DNA of 11,310 nt from Candidatus Zhuqueibacterota bacterium (GCA_011775825.1 JAABYK010000483.1:29002-40311), one strand, 5' to 3'. Shown: positions 1 to 7,319, counted from the stretch's first letter. A program made the numbers and translations. Notes: generated by a model not told the origin, from the sequence alone.

Positions 1-114
1 CCCATTGATTTGCGCAAACTGATTAAGATCAACAAACCAGCCGTCCGTGTCACGTACGAATTGCAAGAGATTGGCAAACCAAACCTGGAGGATGCCCTGA
101 AAAAACTAGGCTGA
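1..114 (+). CDS. C-terminal fragment, COG2403 / cyclic 2,3-diphosphoglycerate synthetase-like GTPase (partial)
   Basis: An open frame runs in from the left edge and stops at TGA 112-114, giving 37 residues. The tail reads as a basic strand (IDLRKLIKINKPAVRVTYEL) followed by an EIG...LEDAL helix. From memory this resembles the C-terminus of the COG2403 family, annotated as predicted GTPase or cyclic 2,3-diphosphoglycerate synthetase, whose last segment typically reads 'T/PIDL..lIkiNKPvvRVrYel.EiGeptLedvl'. Members of that family are sometimes found beside carbamate kinase genes, as here. The start, the nucleotide-binding domain and any catalytic residue lie outside the window, so function cannot be tested. 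The reading frame is certain; the family name is a recognition call on a short fragment. Confidence 0.55.
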   Translation, partial: PIDLRKLIKINKPAVRVTYELQEIGKPNLEDALKKLG

Positions 115-173
115 TTGTAGAGCTACGGTCTGTTCTTATTAAATAATGAGGGTTTAGCCAATAAAGGGAAAAA

Positions 174-1121
174 ATGAGGTATGGTCCCACCGCTGTGGTG
201 GCTTTAGGAGGGAACGCGATCACGCGCGAGTTTGAAGAAGGTAACATTACCCAGCAATGGGCAAACACCCGAAGCAGTTTGGTGGGTGTTGTCGAATTGA
301 TCAAAAAGGGGTATCGCCTCGCCATTACTCATGGCAATGGACCGCAGGTCGGGAACAACTTGATTCGAGTGGAAGCAACGCGACATATGGTACCACCCTT
401 GCCATTGGGTGTGATTGTGGCCGATCTGCAGGGTGGCATGGGATACATGATCCAACAGTCGTTGCAGAATAAGCTGAAGATGAACCATATCGACCGGGAA
501 GTGTGTACCGTCTTGACACAAGTCCTTGTCGATAAGAACGACCCCTCGATTTTAAATCCGACGAAATTTGTTGGGCCATTCATCAAGGAAGAGGATGTGG
601 ATGAGATGGTTCAGGTGCGTGGTTGGGCGGTTAAGGAGGATCCAGGGCGAGGCTATCGTCGAGTTGTGCCTTCCCCAAGCCCACTTGAAATCGTTGAAAA
701 AGAAATCATTAATTTTTTGATTAGAAACGAGGTGATCTTAATTTGCAGCGGGGGCGGCGGCATACCGGTTTATATTGAAGAAAATGGCACGTATGAAGGC
801 GTTGATGGGGTGATCGATAAGGACCTCGCCGCCTCAGTCCTGGCCAAAGAGATTGAAGCGGATGAGCTTTACATTTTGACCGCGGTGGATAAAGTTGCCT
901 TAAATTATCGCAAGCCTAATGAGATACAACTGGATAAAATATCCGTTGATGAAGCACGACAATATATGGAAGAGGGTCATTTTCCTAAAGGCAGCATGGG
1001 GCCGAAAATACAGGCAGCAATCAATTTCATCGAGGCGGGGGGCAAGGTGGTGGTCATCGGTTCGGTTGAGAAAATGAAGGATGCAATCAAAGGGAAAACC
1101 GGTACGAGAATTGAGGCATGA
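174..1121 (+). CDS. arcC: Carbamate kinase
   Basis: Cytoplasmic enzyme of the amino-acid kinase fold that transfers phosphate between carbamoyl phosphate and ADP, normally making ATP, CO2 and ammonia in arginine or purine/ureide fermentation. The 315 residues match the usual length of about 310. Visible motifs: ALGGNA (10-15), THGNGPQVG (52-60), the GYMIQQ helix (90-95), SPSP (167-170), CSGGGGIPV (191-199), GVIDKD with Lys216, LTAVDKV (235-241) and the C-terminal FPKGSMGPK (270-278). The segment before GYMIQQ (PLGVIVADLQGGM) differs from the PLDVCGAMSQGM of classical ArcC, suggesting a divergent subfamily. ATG 174 follows a modest AAAGGGA ribosome site. The 59-base upstream gap shows no convincing promoter. 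The stop overlaps the next start (ATGA), implying translational coupling. No arcA or arcB is in the window, so the physiological source of carbamoyl phosphate is unknown. Confidence 0.93.
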   Translation: MRYGPTAVVALGGNAITREFEEGNITQQWANTRSSLVGVVELIKKGYRLAITHGNGPQVGNNLIRVEATRHMVPPLPLGVIVADLQGGMGYMIQQSLQNKLKMNHIDREVCTVLTQVLVDKNDPSILNPTKFVGPFIKEEDVDEMVQVRGWAVKEDPGRGYRRVVPSPSPLEIVEKEIINFLIRNEVILICSGGGGIPVYIEENGTYEGVDGVIDKDLAASVLAKEIEADELYILTAVDKVALNYRKPNEIQLDKISVDEARQYMEEGHFPKGSMGPKIQAAINFIEAGGKVVVIGSVEKMKDAIKGKTGTRIEA

Positions 1122-1558
1122 GTCAGGCTATTTCGACAGAAATAAAGTCTCTAAAACGACACGTTAAAGCCTTTGCAGAGGAAGTCAAAGAGGTTCTTGT
1201 GGTTTATCTGCACGGATCTGTGGTGGAAGGTTTCGCGAGAGAGGATAGCGACCTGGATTTGGCCGTGGTGATAAGTGATGCAAATAAAAAGAACCTGATG
1301 CGACTGCAACTGCGTTATACTGAGTTTTTTGATTTACGCTTCAAGGATAGGGAAATTGATTTGAAGATTATTAACCAAGCACCGCTGGCGGTTAAATTTT
1401 CTGTGCTTCAAAAGGGGGAGATCGTTTTTTCTCGTGACGAAGAGTTGAGAACGGCTTTCGAAGTCGATGTCATAAAAAGATTCCTGGACTTCAGACATTA
1501 TTATGACGCTTATAACAAAGAGTTTATCGATAGGTTGGCGGAAGAAGGAGTATTTTGA
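1118..1558 (+). CDS. mntA: MntA-type minimal nucleotidyltransferase (antitoxin of a HepT/MntA pair)
   Basis: A small nucleotidyltransferase of the DNA polymerase beta superfamily, 146 residues. It shows the complete GSX10DXD signature: GS near residues 33-34 (HGSVVEGF), then DLD after DS (residues 45-48), with a third acidic position in EIDLKII (about residues 88-94). In characterised HepT/MntA systems MntA adds AMP to the HepT RNase at its active-site tyrosine and silences it. All three catalytic acids appear present, so the enzyme looks functional. Its ATG overlaps the arcC stop, and its stop overlaps the TTG start of the downstream HepT remnant. That partner is broken, so this protein may be an orphan antitoxin, may act on another HepT elsewhere in the genome, or may be on its way to loss. 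The family call is firm; the antitoxin role is inferred from the neighbour. Confidence 0.85.
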   Translation: MSQAISTEIKSLKRHVKAFAEEVKEVLVVYLHGSVVEGFAREDSDLDLAVVISDANKKNLMRLQLRYTEFFDLRFKDREIDLKIINQAPLAVKFSVLQKGEIVFSRDEELRTAFEVDVIKRFLDFRHYYDAYNKEFIDRLAEEGVF

Positions 1559-1838
1559 AGTCAAAAATAGACAAAAAACATATAGAGTCGAAACTAATTG
1601 AGTTGAAATCCTATGTTGAGACATTGAAGCAAATGCAGTCAGTTTCCCTTGACGACCTTAAGAATGATCCGATCAAACTAGGAGGGATTAAAGCTTCAGA
1701 AATATGCTGGTGCACCTGTATTGGGAAATTGATGCTGAAAAAGTATTTGAGATATTGAATAGTCACTTGAGCGATTTTGAGAAATATGCATCTCATATAG
1801 CGAAGTTTCTAAAAAACCAACAGGAGAATTCGAGTTGA
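1555..1838 (+). pseudogene. hepT: HepT-like (DUF86) RNase toxin, internally deleted and frameshifted
   Basis: Two pieces of one HepT/DUF86 gene lie in different frames. The first frame, from TTG 1555 to about 1694, encodes the N-terminal helix (IESKLIELKSYVETLKQM...) ending at NDPIKLGGIKA; read on, it gives a 67-residue nonsense-tailed product stopping at 1758. The second frame, from about 1695, encodes FRNMLVHLYWEIDAEKVFEI and then [18 protein letters not shown], stopping at TGA 1836-1838. It contains the complete RX4HXY motif (Arg at 1698, His at 1713, Tyr at 1719) that forms the HepT RNase site. Compared with a normal HepT of about 135-140 residues, roughly 45-55 residues of the helical core are missing between the pieces, so this is a deletion and not a single miscalled base. 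An in-frame TAA at 1689-1691 blocks the second frame upstream. A shorter product from ATG 1704 cannot be excluded but would lack the catalytic Arg. Confidence 0.8.
1822..1837 (+). promoter_or_regulatory. sucC ribosome-binding site and TTG start embedded in hepT remnant
   Basis: AGGAG at 1822-1826 lies 8 bases before TTG 1835-1837. Both lie inside the last codons of the HepT C-terminal frame, whose stop TGA (1836-1838) overlaps the start. SucC from this TTG begins [11 protein letters not shown], the conserved N-terminus of the family, so the start is well supported. The 3' end of the dead toxin gene therefore still has a job as the translation signal of sucC. Confidence 0.75.
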
Positions 1839-2992
1839 AAATTCATGAATATCAAGCAAAAGAGATTTTGAAAACGTTTGGTGTGGCCGTCCCTAAAGGT
1901 AAGATAGCGCAAACCCCTGAGGAAGCCAGGGAAGTTGCGGAAAAGCTTGGCGGGACCGTTGTTGTCAAAGCACAAATTCACGCCGGCGGTCGGGGCAAGG
2001 GAGGCGGCGTGAAAATTGCCAAAAATGCCGCCGAAGCTGAGAAGTTGACCGACGATGTCATCGGTATGAAGCTGGTGACCCATCAAACCGGACCGGAAGG
2101 CAGGTCGGTGAGAAGCGTGTTGGTAGAAGAGGGCTTGGACATCGAGCGTGAACTTTATCTTGGAATCGTGCTGGACCGCGCGAGAAGTCAACTTGTTCTT
2201 ATGGCCAGCACAGAAGGCGGTGTGGAAATTGAAAAAGTCGCCAGCGAAACGCCTGAGAAGATCTTGAAAGAATACATCGATCCGGCAGTCGGCTTTCAGG
2301 CATTCCAGGCACGCAAACTGGCGTTTGGATTGGGATTAAAGGGTGAACAGGTCAAGAATGCGCTTAAGTTCTTTTCAGCCTTGTACAAAGCATATGTTGA
2401 GTCAGACTGCTCATTGGCAGAAATCAATCCTCTCGTGGTCACATCAGATGGCCGTGTCTTGGCTTTGGATGCAAAAATCAATTTCGATGACAACGCACTG
2501 TTTAGACATCCTGATTTTAAAGAGCTTAGAGACATTCACGAAGAAGAGCCACTTGAAGTTGAAGCGTCAAAGTATCATCTGAACTACATCAAGTTGGATG
2601 GCGAGGTGGGATGCATGGTCAACGGGGCTGGTCTGGCCATGGCCACGATGGATTTGATCAAACTCGCAGGTTCAGAACCCGCCAATTTCCTGGATGTGGG
2701 CGGAGCCGCAAGCTCAGAAACGGTTGAAAATGGCTTCAAGATTCTTCTTTCCGACAAGAATGTCAAGGCCGTTCTCATTAACATTTTTGGTGGCATCGTC
2801 CGCTGTGATCGGGTTGCCAAAGGCGTCATCGATGCGGCATCCAAAATAGACATCAATCTGCCGGTTGTGGTCCGACTGGAAGGAACAAATGCCGAGGAAG
2901 CCGCGCAACTGCTGGAGAAGTCGGATCTCTCTTTTGAGGTTGCGAGAAGTTTTCAAGAAGCTGCCCAAAAAGTGGTGGCGACAATTCGGTAG
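1835..2992 (+). CDS. sucC: Succinate-CoA ligase (ADP-forming) subunit beta
   Basis: Beta subunit of the TCA-cycle enzyme that interconverts succinyl-CoA + ADP/GDP + phosphate with succinate + CoA + ATP/GTP; works as a complex with SucD. It has 385 residues (E. coli SucC 388). The N-terminal ATP-grasp domain shows HEYQAKE (4-10), [14 protein letters not shown] (45-58) and the metal-ligand region LAEINPLVV (194-202, Glu196/Asn198) with Asp212 in LDAKINFDD. The C-terminal ligase domain carries [15 protein letters not shown] (259-273), [10 protein letters not shown] (284-293), [10 protein letters not shown] (316-325) and RLEGTN (347-352). Residue 20 is Pro; Pro here is associated with ATP-using or dual enzymes and Gln with GTP-specific ones, a weak hint for ADP-forming activity. 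GGAAS replaces the commoner GGGA(T/S). TTG start; see the ribosome-site entry. Reading may be coupled to the overlapping hepT remnant. Confidence 0.96.
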   Translation: MKIHEYQAKEILKTFGVAVPKGKIAQTPEEAREVAEKLGGTVVVKAQIHAGGRGKGGGVKIAKNAAEAEKLTDDVIGMKLVTHQTGPEGRSVRSVLVEEGLDIERELYLGIVLDRARSQLVLMASTEGGVEIEKVASETPEKILKEYIDPAVGFQAFQARKLAFGLGLKGEQVKNALKFFSALYKAYVESDCSLAEINPLVVTSDGRVLALDAKINFDDNALFRHPDFKELRDIHEEEPLEVEASKYHLNYIKLDGEVGCMVNGAGLAMATMDLIKLAGSEPANFLDVGGAASSETVENGFKILLSDKNVKAVLINIFGGIVRCDRVAKGVIDAASKIDINLPVVVRLEGTNAEEAAQLLEKSDLSFEVARSFQEAAQKVVATIR

Positions 2993-3087
2993 TGACTTAA
3001 CGAAAATAGCCTTTCGGATACATGAGGTAAAAGTTTAGCATCCTTTATCGTTCTGACCCAATTGACAAATTTCAGGGAGAAATAACA

Positions 3088-3957
3088 TTGAGCATTTTAG
3101 TTGACGAAAAAACTCGAGTTGTGGTTCAAGGAATCACGGGCGGCGAGGGTTCATTTCATACACGACAGATGATGGAAGCCGGAACCAACGTGATAGCGGG
3201 AGTGGTGCCCGGCAAAGGCGGCCAAAGGTTTGACGACCAAGTTCCTGTCTTCAACTCGGTGAACGAGGCCGTGGAGAAGGAAGGCGCCGATGCTTCCGTT
3301 GTGTTTGTGCCCCCACCCTTTGCCGCCGATGCCATCATGGAAGCGGCCGATGCTGGAGTTGCCGTTGTGGTCTGCATAACCGAAGGCATCCCAACGAAAG
3401 ACATGGTGAGTGTGTTTAGTTATCTCAAAGACCGAGATACGCGACTGATTGGCCCAAATTGTCCTGGCGTGATTTCGCCCGAAAAATGTAAGATCGGGAT
3501 TATGCCAGCATTTATCCATACGCCCGGAGCGGTGGGAGTGGTCTCCCGAAGCGGTACCTTGACATACGAGGCGGTAAAGCAGCTTAGCGATCTCGGAATC
3601 GGACAGTCTACATGCATCGGAATTGGCGGCGATCCGATAATCGGCACAAGCTTCACCGATGCTTTGAGATTATTCAAAAAAGATCCGGATACCAAAGGTG
3701 TCGTCATTATCGGTGAAATTGGCGGCACCGCGGAACAGGAAGCCGCGGCCTACATCAGGAGCGAATTCGATAAGCCGGTGGTGGCGTTCATCGCAGGACG
3801 GACGGCACCTCCGGGTCGTCGCATGGGACATGCCGGGGCCATCATCTCCGGAAGCGGTGGGACAGCTCAGGAAAAGATCGAAATTTTAAAGGACGCCGGA
3901 GTGCATGTGGCAAACAATCCGGCTGAAATTGCTTCAACAATGCAAAATGCTTTGTAA
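3088..3957 (+). CDS. sucD: Succinate-CoA ligase subunit alpha
   Basis: Alpha subunit of succinate-CoA ligase, carrying the CoA-binding Rossmann domain and the histidine that is transiently phosphorylated. It has 289 residues (E. coli 289-residue class). Motifs: [15 protein letters not shown] (14-28) of the CoA-binding domain, VPGKGG (40-45), [11 protein letters not shown] (73-83), CITEGIP (96-102), GPNCPG (122-127), [12 protein letters not shown] (150-161), [12 protein letters not shown] (209-220) and the phosphohistidine loop GHAGAI with His248 (His246 in E. coli). The start is TTG 3088, 7 bases after AGGGAGA (3074-3080). It follows sucC by 95 bases, longer than other gaps here. That gap holds no clear terminator; a TTGACA at 3062 is too close to the start to be a useful -35. 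Likely co-transcribed with sucC and ndk. Confidence 0.96.
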   Translation: MSILVDEKTRVVVQGITGGEGSFHTRQMMEAGTNVIAGVVPGKGGQRFDDQVPVFNSVNEAVEKEGADASVVFVPPPFAADAIMEAADAGVAVVVCITEGIPTKDMVSVFSYLKDRDTRLIGPNCPGVISPEKCKIGIMPAFIHTPGAVGVVSRSGTLTYEAVKQLSDLGIGQSTCIGIGGDPIIGTSFTDALRLFKKDPDTKGVVIIGEIGGTAEQEAAAYIRSEFDKPVVAFIAGRTAPPGRRMGHAGAIISGSGGTAQEKIEILKDAGVHVANNPAEIASTMQNAL

Positions 3958-3973
3958 TTGACAAAAGAAACGT

Positions 3974-3979
3974 GAGGAG
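3974..3979 (+). promoter_or_regulatory. Ribosome-binding site deciding the ndk start
   Basis: GAGGAG sits directly against a TTG at 3980 (zero spacing) but 6 bases before GTG 3986. Normal spacing favours GTG 3986, which also gives a protein starting (M)[10 protein letters not shown], the usual Ndk N-terminus. Confidence 0.7.
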
Positions 3980-3985
3980 TTGTGT

Positions 3986-4420
3986 GTGGAACGAACATTA
4001 GCGATTCTTAAACCGGATTGTGTTGGTAGAAATTTAATTGGTAAAGTAATCGATAGAATTGAACGCGAAGGCTTCAAAATTCTCGCTATGAAAATGGTGC
4101 GGTTGACGGAACAGACGACAGGAGAATTCTACGCCGTCCATCGGAAGAGGCCTTTTTATCGGGACTTGGTACAATTCATGAGTTCAGGGCATGCCATTCC
4201 CATGGTGTTGGCAAAAGAGAATGCTGTAAATGATTTCAGAAAGCTTATCGGTGCCACGGACCCCGCTGAGGCCGAATCGGGTACCATCCGTCATGAATTT
4301 GCCGAAAATAAACAAAACAACATTGTTCATGGATCGGACTCGGTCAGAACTGCGAAGTCAGAAATTGCGTTCTATTTTTCTGAAAAAGAACTGGTCGAAA
4401 ACAACCCGGATTTGTCTTAG
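3986..4420 (+). CDS. ndk: Nucleoside diphosphate kinase
   Basis: Cytoplasmic enzyme that moves the gamma-phosphate between nucleoside triphosphates and diphosphates through a phosphohistidine, balancing NTP and dNTP pools. From the GTG at 3986 it has 144 residues, the usual length of about 140-145. Motifs: [19 protein letters not shown] at the N-terminus, [14 protein letters not shown], the [19 protein letters not shown] loop, and the active site NNIVHGSDS with catalytic His115, followed by the [11 protein letters not shown] tail. A longer frame from TTG 3980 adds two residues but has no room for ribosome binding. It lies 28 bases after sucD, so it is probably in the same transcript. Ndk is known to associate functionally with succinate-CoA ligase, which suits this position. 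After its stop an AT-rich gap begins. Confidence 0.95.
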   Translation: MERTLAILKPDCVGRNLIGKVIDRIEREGFKILAMKMVRLTEQTTGEFYAVHRKRPFYRDLVQFMSSGHAIPMVLAKENAVNDFRKLIGATDPAEAESGTIRHEFAENKQNNIVHGSDSVRTAKSEIAFYFSEKELVENNPDLS

Positions 4421-4426
4421 TTTTTC

Positions 4427-4455
4427 TTGACTATTGGTGAAATTATAATTAAATT
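4427..4455 (+). promoter_or_regulatory. Possible sigma70-type promoter ahead of the DUF177-rpmF-plsX genes
   Basis: In the AT-rich 69-base gap after ndk, TTGACT (4427-4432) is followed after 17 bases by TAAATT (4450-4455), a 4-of-6 match to the -10 consensus. A better -10-like word, TATAAT at 4444-4449, is only 11 bases from the -35 and is probably not used with it. Position between the energy genes and the lipid genes is sensible. No hairpin for a preceding terminator is visible. Sequence match only. Confidence 0.35.
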
Positions 4456-4489
4456 AAAGTTTGTTTTATAAAAAAGCTGTAACTCAACG

Positions 4490-4987
4490 ATGAAAATTAA
4501 CATTCAAAACCTCAAAAATGGGGAATATTTCTTCGAATTTAGAAGCGATTCCACAGGATTGGGTTTAGAAGAGCACGAAATATTTAACTACGATATCTTC
4601 ATAAAAAGCAAAGTCAACAAACGAGATAAGAACATCGTTGTTTCAACGCAGGTTGGGGCCAAAGTAGATTATCTTTGTGATAGCTGCCTAACTGCCTTTA
4701 CGGATACCATAGAAGAGCAGTTCGAGGTGCTGTTTACAACCGACCGGGCTTTCGCTGACACGGACGAGGATCTGGTTCGGTTGATTGATGCTCGAACCCG
4801 TGAAATCGATTTGAAAACGGGTGTACGAGATGGGCTTCTTTTGTCCATTCCAATGAAAGTCACGTGCAGCGAAAACTGTAAAGGTCTGTGTTCGCACTGT
4901 GGTGCCAATTTGAATGAAACAAGCTGTGAGTGCAAGCACGAAACTATCGATCCCAGATGGGAAAAGTTAAGAAAACTTGTGAGTTGA
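4490..4987 (+). CDS. DUF177 (YceD-like) cysteine-rich protein, likely ribosome/rRNA-associated
   Basis: A 165-residue member of the DUF177/YceD family, which in most bacteria lies directly before rpmF and is linked to 23S rRNA accumulation in some species. A first pair Cys63-x2-Cys66 (YLCDSCL) is followed by the conserved hydrophobic strand LLLSIPMKVTC and a C-terminal cluster Cys126, Cys130, Cys134, Cys137, Cys146, Cys148 within CSENCKGLC, HCGANLN and CEC. The pattern KGLC..CG.NLN..C.C is typical of family members with metal-binding-like cysteines. The acidic middle (about residues 85-110) is also typical. The ATG at 4490 has no good ribosome site; upstream are AT-rich bases and a possible promoter, so a short leader is likely. 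It ends 24 bases before rpmF. Confidence 0.88.
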   Translation: MKINIQNLKNGEYFFEFRSDSTGLGLEEHEIFNYDIFIKSKVNKRDKNIVVSTQVGAKVDYLCDSCLTAFTDTIEEQFEVLFTTDRAFADTDEDLVRLIDARTREIDLKTGVRDGLLLSIPMKVTCSENCKGLCSHCGANLNETSCECKHETIDPRWEKLRKLVS

Positions 4988-5011
4988 ACGAACTGATCTA
5001 AGGAGATTAAT

Positions 5012-5194
5012 TTGGCTTTACCAAAACGCAGGCATTCAAAATCGCGCAGAAATAAACGAAGAACTCATTGGAAACTTAAAGCACCTACTGTTGTTGAGTG
5101 CTCTCATTGTCATCAGCCCAAACTACCTCATCGCGCATGTCCGAATTGTGGATATTATAAGGGACGATCTGTGTTCATACCGAAGGAGGTATAG
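5012..5194 (+). CDS. rpmF: Large ribosomal subunit protein bL32
   Basis: A 60-residue basic ribosomal protein of the 50S subunit. The N-terminus ALPKRRHSKSRRNKRRTHWK is the conserved bL32 signature. It is followed by a zinc-ribbon with Cys30-x2-Cys33 and Cys43-x2-Cys46 (CSHC, CPNCGYY), so this is the zinc-binding form. The start is TTG 5012, 6 bases after AGGAG (5001-5005). The 62-base gap to plsX shows no clear promoter or terminator. rpmF followed by plsX is a widely conserved arrangement that links ribosome and membrane synthesis. Confidence 0.97.
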   Translation: MALPKRRHSKSRRNKRRTHWKLKAPTVVECSHCHQPKLPHRACPNCGYYKGRSVFIPKEV

Positions 5195-5256
5195 TCGCTT
5201 AGATCAACTGCTTTACCGATTGACAGTTTTGGGGCATTTAGTTTAAAGAGGTTTGT

Positions 5257-6279
5257 ATGAGAATTGCTGTAGACGCGATGGGCGGAGATTATGCCCCAGA
5301 AGCCATCATACACGGCGGTGTGGAGGCGGCGAGGTTCGGGAAAGGAGAATATGAGGTGGTTTTCGTTGGCGATGAATCGATCATTAAAACACACCTTTTT
5401 CGTCATTTTCGGATACAAGAACTTCCGGTCCAAACACATCATGCAGCCAACAAGATCGAGATGGGTGAAAGTCCGACGGCTGCCGTAAAAAGAAAGCCTG
5501 ATGCCTCAATTAATGTCGCGATGGCATTGCATAAGCAAGGTAAAGTGGATGGTGTGGTGAGCGCAGGACATACAGGTGCCGCCATGGCTTCGGCATTTTT
5601 GAATCTGGGACGAATTGAACATGTGAAACGACCTGCAATCGGTTCGTTGATTCCGCATGGGCAAGGGACGTCGCTTTTGATCGACGTAGGCGCAAATCTC
5701 GAATGTAGACCCGATCATCTGTTGCAGTTCGGCGTGATGGGAAATATTTACATCAAGAATGTTTATGATTTAGCCTCCCCAAGAGTTGGGTTATTAAATA
5801 TTGGTGAAGAAGAAACCAAAGGCGACGATGTCGTGCGACAAGCCTATCAGCTCCTCTCGCAGAGCGATTTGAATTTCGTAGGCAATGTAGAAGGCCGAGA
5901 CGTGATGAGTGGCTTGGTGGATGTCATCGTGTGTAACGGATTTGTGGGAAATATTGTGCTGAAATTTGCAGAAAGTTTTAACGGTGTTTATTCAAAGACT
6001 TTAAAGCGCAAGATAGGCAAGAAAGTGTTTTCGAATATCGGTGCATTCTTGTTAAAGCCAACCTTTGAAAGGCTCCGTCGAATTTACGACTACGAAGAAT
6101 ACGGCGGTGCACCCTTGCTCGGTATAAATGGGACGTGTGTCGTTTGTCACGGTAGCTCCACTCCGAAAGCCATAAAACATGCGGTCATTGAGGCAGCTAT
6201 GATGATTAAGCGGAATGTGAATCAAAAAATACGCAATGAATTGACAGGCATGATGGAGGAGGAAAGACATGCAGAATAA
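5257..6279 (+). CDS. plsX: Phosphate acyltransferase (acyl-ACP:phosphate)
   Basis: Peripheral membrane enzyme that turns acyl-ACP and inorganic phosphate into acyl-phosphate, the donor for PlsY in phosphatidic acid synthesis. Its 340 residues fit the family. Motifs: AVDAMGGDYAPE (4-15), EMGESPTAAVKRKPDASI (68-85), SAGHTGA (102-108), RPAIGSLIPH (125-134), LLIDVGAN (140-147), NIGEEETKGDD (181-191), GNVEGRD (209-215), DVIVCNGFVGNIVLKFAE (222-239) and YGGAPLLGINGTCVVCHGSS (282-301). ATG 5257 follows AGAGG (5247-5251). Its last 11 bases overlap the start of fabH, so the two are translationally coupled. Confidence 0.97.
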   Translation: MRIAVDAMGGDYAPEAIIHGGVEAARFGKGEYEVVFVGDESIIKTHLFRHFRIQELPVQTHHAANKIEMGESPTAAVKRKPDASINVAMALHKQGKVDGVVSAGHTGAAMASAFLNLGRIEHVKRPAIGSLIPHGQGTSLLIDVGANLECRPDHLLQFGVMGNIYIKNVYDLASPRVGLLNIGEEETKGDDVVRQAYQLLSQSDLNFVGNVEGRDVMSGLVDVIVCNGFVGNIVLKFAESFNGVYSKTLKRKIGKKVFSNIGAFLLKPTFERLRRIYDYEEYGGAPLLGINGTCVVCHGSSTPKAIKHAVIEAAMMIKRNVNQKIRNELTGMMEEERHAE

Positions 6280-7258
6280 TATTCATTCGATGATGCTCGG
6301 AACCGGTGTGGCAATTCCCGAGAAAATCCTGACAAATCTCGATCTGGAAAAAATAGTTGACACAAACGATGAATGGATTCGGGAACGCACCGGCATCAAA
6401 GTACGACATGTCGCCGATGACAAGCTGCAAAACTCAGATTTAGCGTCGGAGGCGGCAAGAAATGCTTTAGCCGATGCTCGAATGAACGCTGAAGACATCG
6501 ACACGATTATTGTTGCAACCGTTACGGGCGATGTGACGTTTCCATCCACTGCCTGTTATGTTCAGCAGAAAATCGGAGCTGTAAAAGCTGCCGCATTTGA
6601 CATCCAAGCCACATGTTCTGGATTTTTGTTTGCCCTCAGCATTGCAGATGGATTCATAGCCTCGGGTAAGAGCAAAAACACGCTGATAGTCGGCAGTGAG
6701 CTGCTCACGCGAATCGTCGACTGGAAAGATCGTTCAACCTGCGTCTTATTTGGCGATGCAGCGGGTGCCGCAGTCATTTCCTCTGCGAACGGAGATGGTC
6801 GTGGCGTGCTCGGGACGTTCATCAAAACAGATGGTAGTTTGGGACATCTGTTATGGATGCCGGGTGGAGGAACTCGATTTCCCGCTGACGTGGCCGTGAG
6901 TGAAAACCTGAATAACATCAAAATGGAAGGTCCGGAGGTGTTTAAAGCAGCCGTAACGGCCATGGGCGACGCCGCAACTCATATTCTGGACAAAACCGGC
7001 CTCACGCCAGATGACATTAAGCTGCTCATACCGCATCAGGCCAACACAAGAATTATCAATGCGACGGCAAAACGACTTAAATTACCAGAAGAAAAAGTAT
7101 ATGTGAATATTCAAGAATACGGCAACACGTCGGCTGCTTCAATACCCGTCGCACTGCATGAGGCCAAAGGAAGAGGTTTATTAGAACCCGGCGATGCCTG
7201 CCTAATGGTTGCCTTCGGTGGCGGCTTCACGTGGGGGTCGGCCATTGTTAGAGTCTAG
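6269..7258 (+). CDS. fabH: Beta-ketoacyl-ACP synthase III
   Basis: Starts fatty acid chains by condensing acetyl-CoA (or another short acyl-CoA) with malonyl-ACP. It has 329 residues of thiolase fold. The catalytic triad is complete: Cys116 in DIQATCSGF, His256 in IPHQAN and Asn286 in YGNTSAAS. Other signatures: NDEWIRERTGI (33-43), VATVTGD (82-88), FPSTACYVQ (91-99), LFGDAAGAA (160-168) and the C-terminal VAFGGGFTWGS. Thr occupies the position before the nucleophile, where Ala is more usual. ATG 6269 has a strong GGAGGAGG site at 6255-6262 inside plsX. Primer preference (straight or branched) cannot be read from the sequence. Unlike the rest of the cluster it is followed by a 149-base gap with palindromes. 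Confidence 0.97.
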   Translation: MQNNIHSMMLGTGVAIPEKILTNLDLEKIVDTNDEWIRERTGIKVRHVADDKLQNSDLASEAARNALADARMNAEDIDTIIVATVTGDVTFPSTACYVQQKIGAVKAAAFDIQATCSGFLFALSIADGFIASGKSKNTLIVGSELLTRIVDWKDRSTCVLFGDAAGAAVISSANGDGRGVLGTFIKTDGSLGHLLWMPGGGTRFPADVAVSENLNNIKMEGPEVFKAAVTAMGDAATHILDKTGLTPDDIKLLIPHQANTRIINATAKRLKLPEEKVYVNIQEYGNTSAASIPVALHEAKGRGLLEPGDACLMVAFGGGFTWGSAIVRV

Positions 7259-7287
7259 TGCAATGATCATAATGATCTATTTACCCT

Positions 7288-7319
7288 ACAGAACCCTGAT
7301 AGGGTTCCGGCTGTTTTTT
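7288..7319 (+). terminator. Terminator- or attenuator-like hairpin after fabH
   Basis: ACAG (7288-7291) and AACCCT (7292-7297) can pair with AGGGTT (7301-7306) and CTGT (7311-7314) around a GAT loop. This leaves a 4-base CCGG bulge on the 3' side, and T bases continue to 7319. The 10 base pairs with an immediate T-run resemble an intrinsic terminator, but the bulge weakens it and the core is also a copy of a repeated palindrome. It would partly separate fabH from fabD transcription. Confidence 0.35.

Noticed and set aside
1687..1700. Programmed frameshift joining the two HepT pieces
   Set aside because: There is no convincing slippery sequence, and about 50 core residues are missing, so a shift alone would not restore a normal HepT.
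3062..3067. Perfect TTGACA as -35 of a sucD promoter
   Set aside because: Only 20 bases separate it from the start codon and 17 bases downstream there is no -10 word; the ribosome site occupies that space.
5220..5248. TTGACA with a -10 before plsX
   Set aside because: The candidate -10 (TTAAAG) is poor and overlaps the ribosome site, leaving almost no leader.
6562..6963. Long minus-strand open frame opposite fabH, and similar minus-strand frames elsewhere
   Set aside because: They mirror the codon pattern of confirmed plus-strand genes, have no recognisable domains and no ribosome sites.
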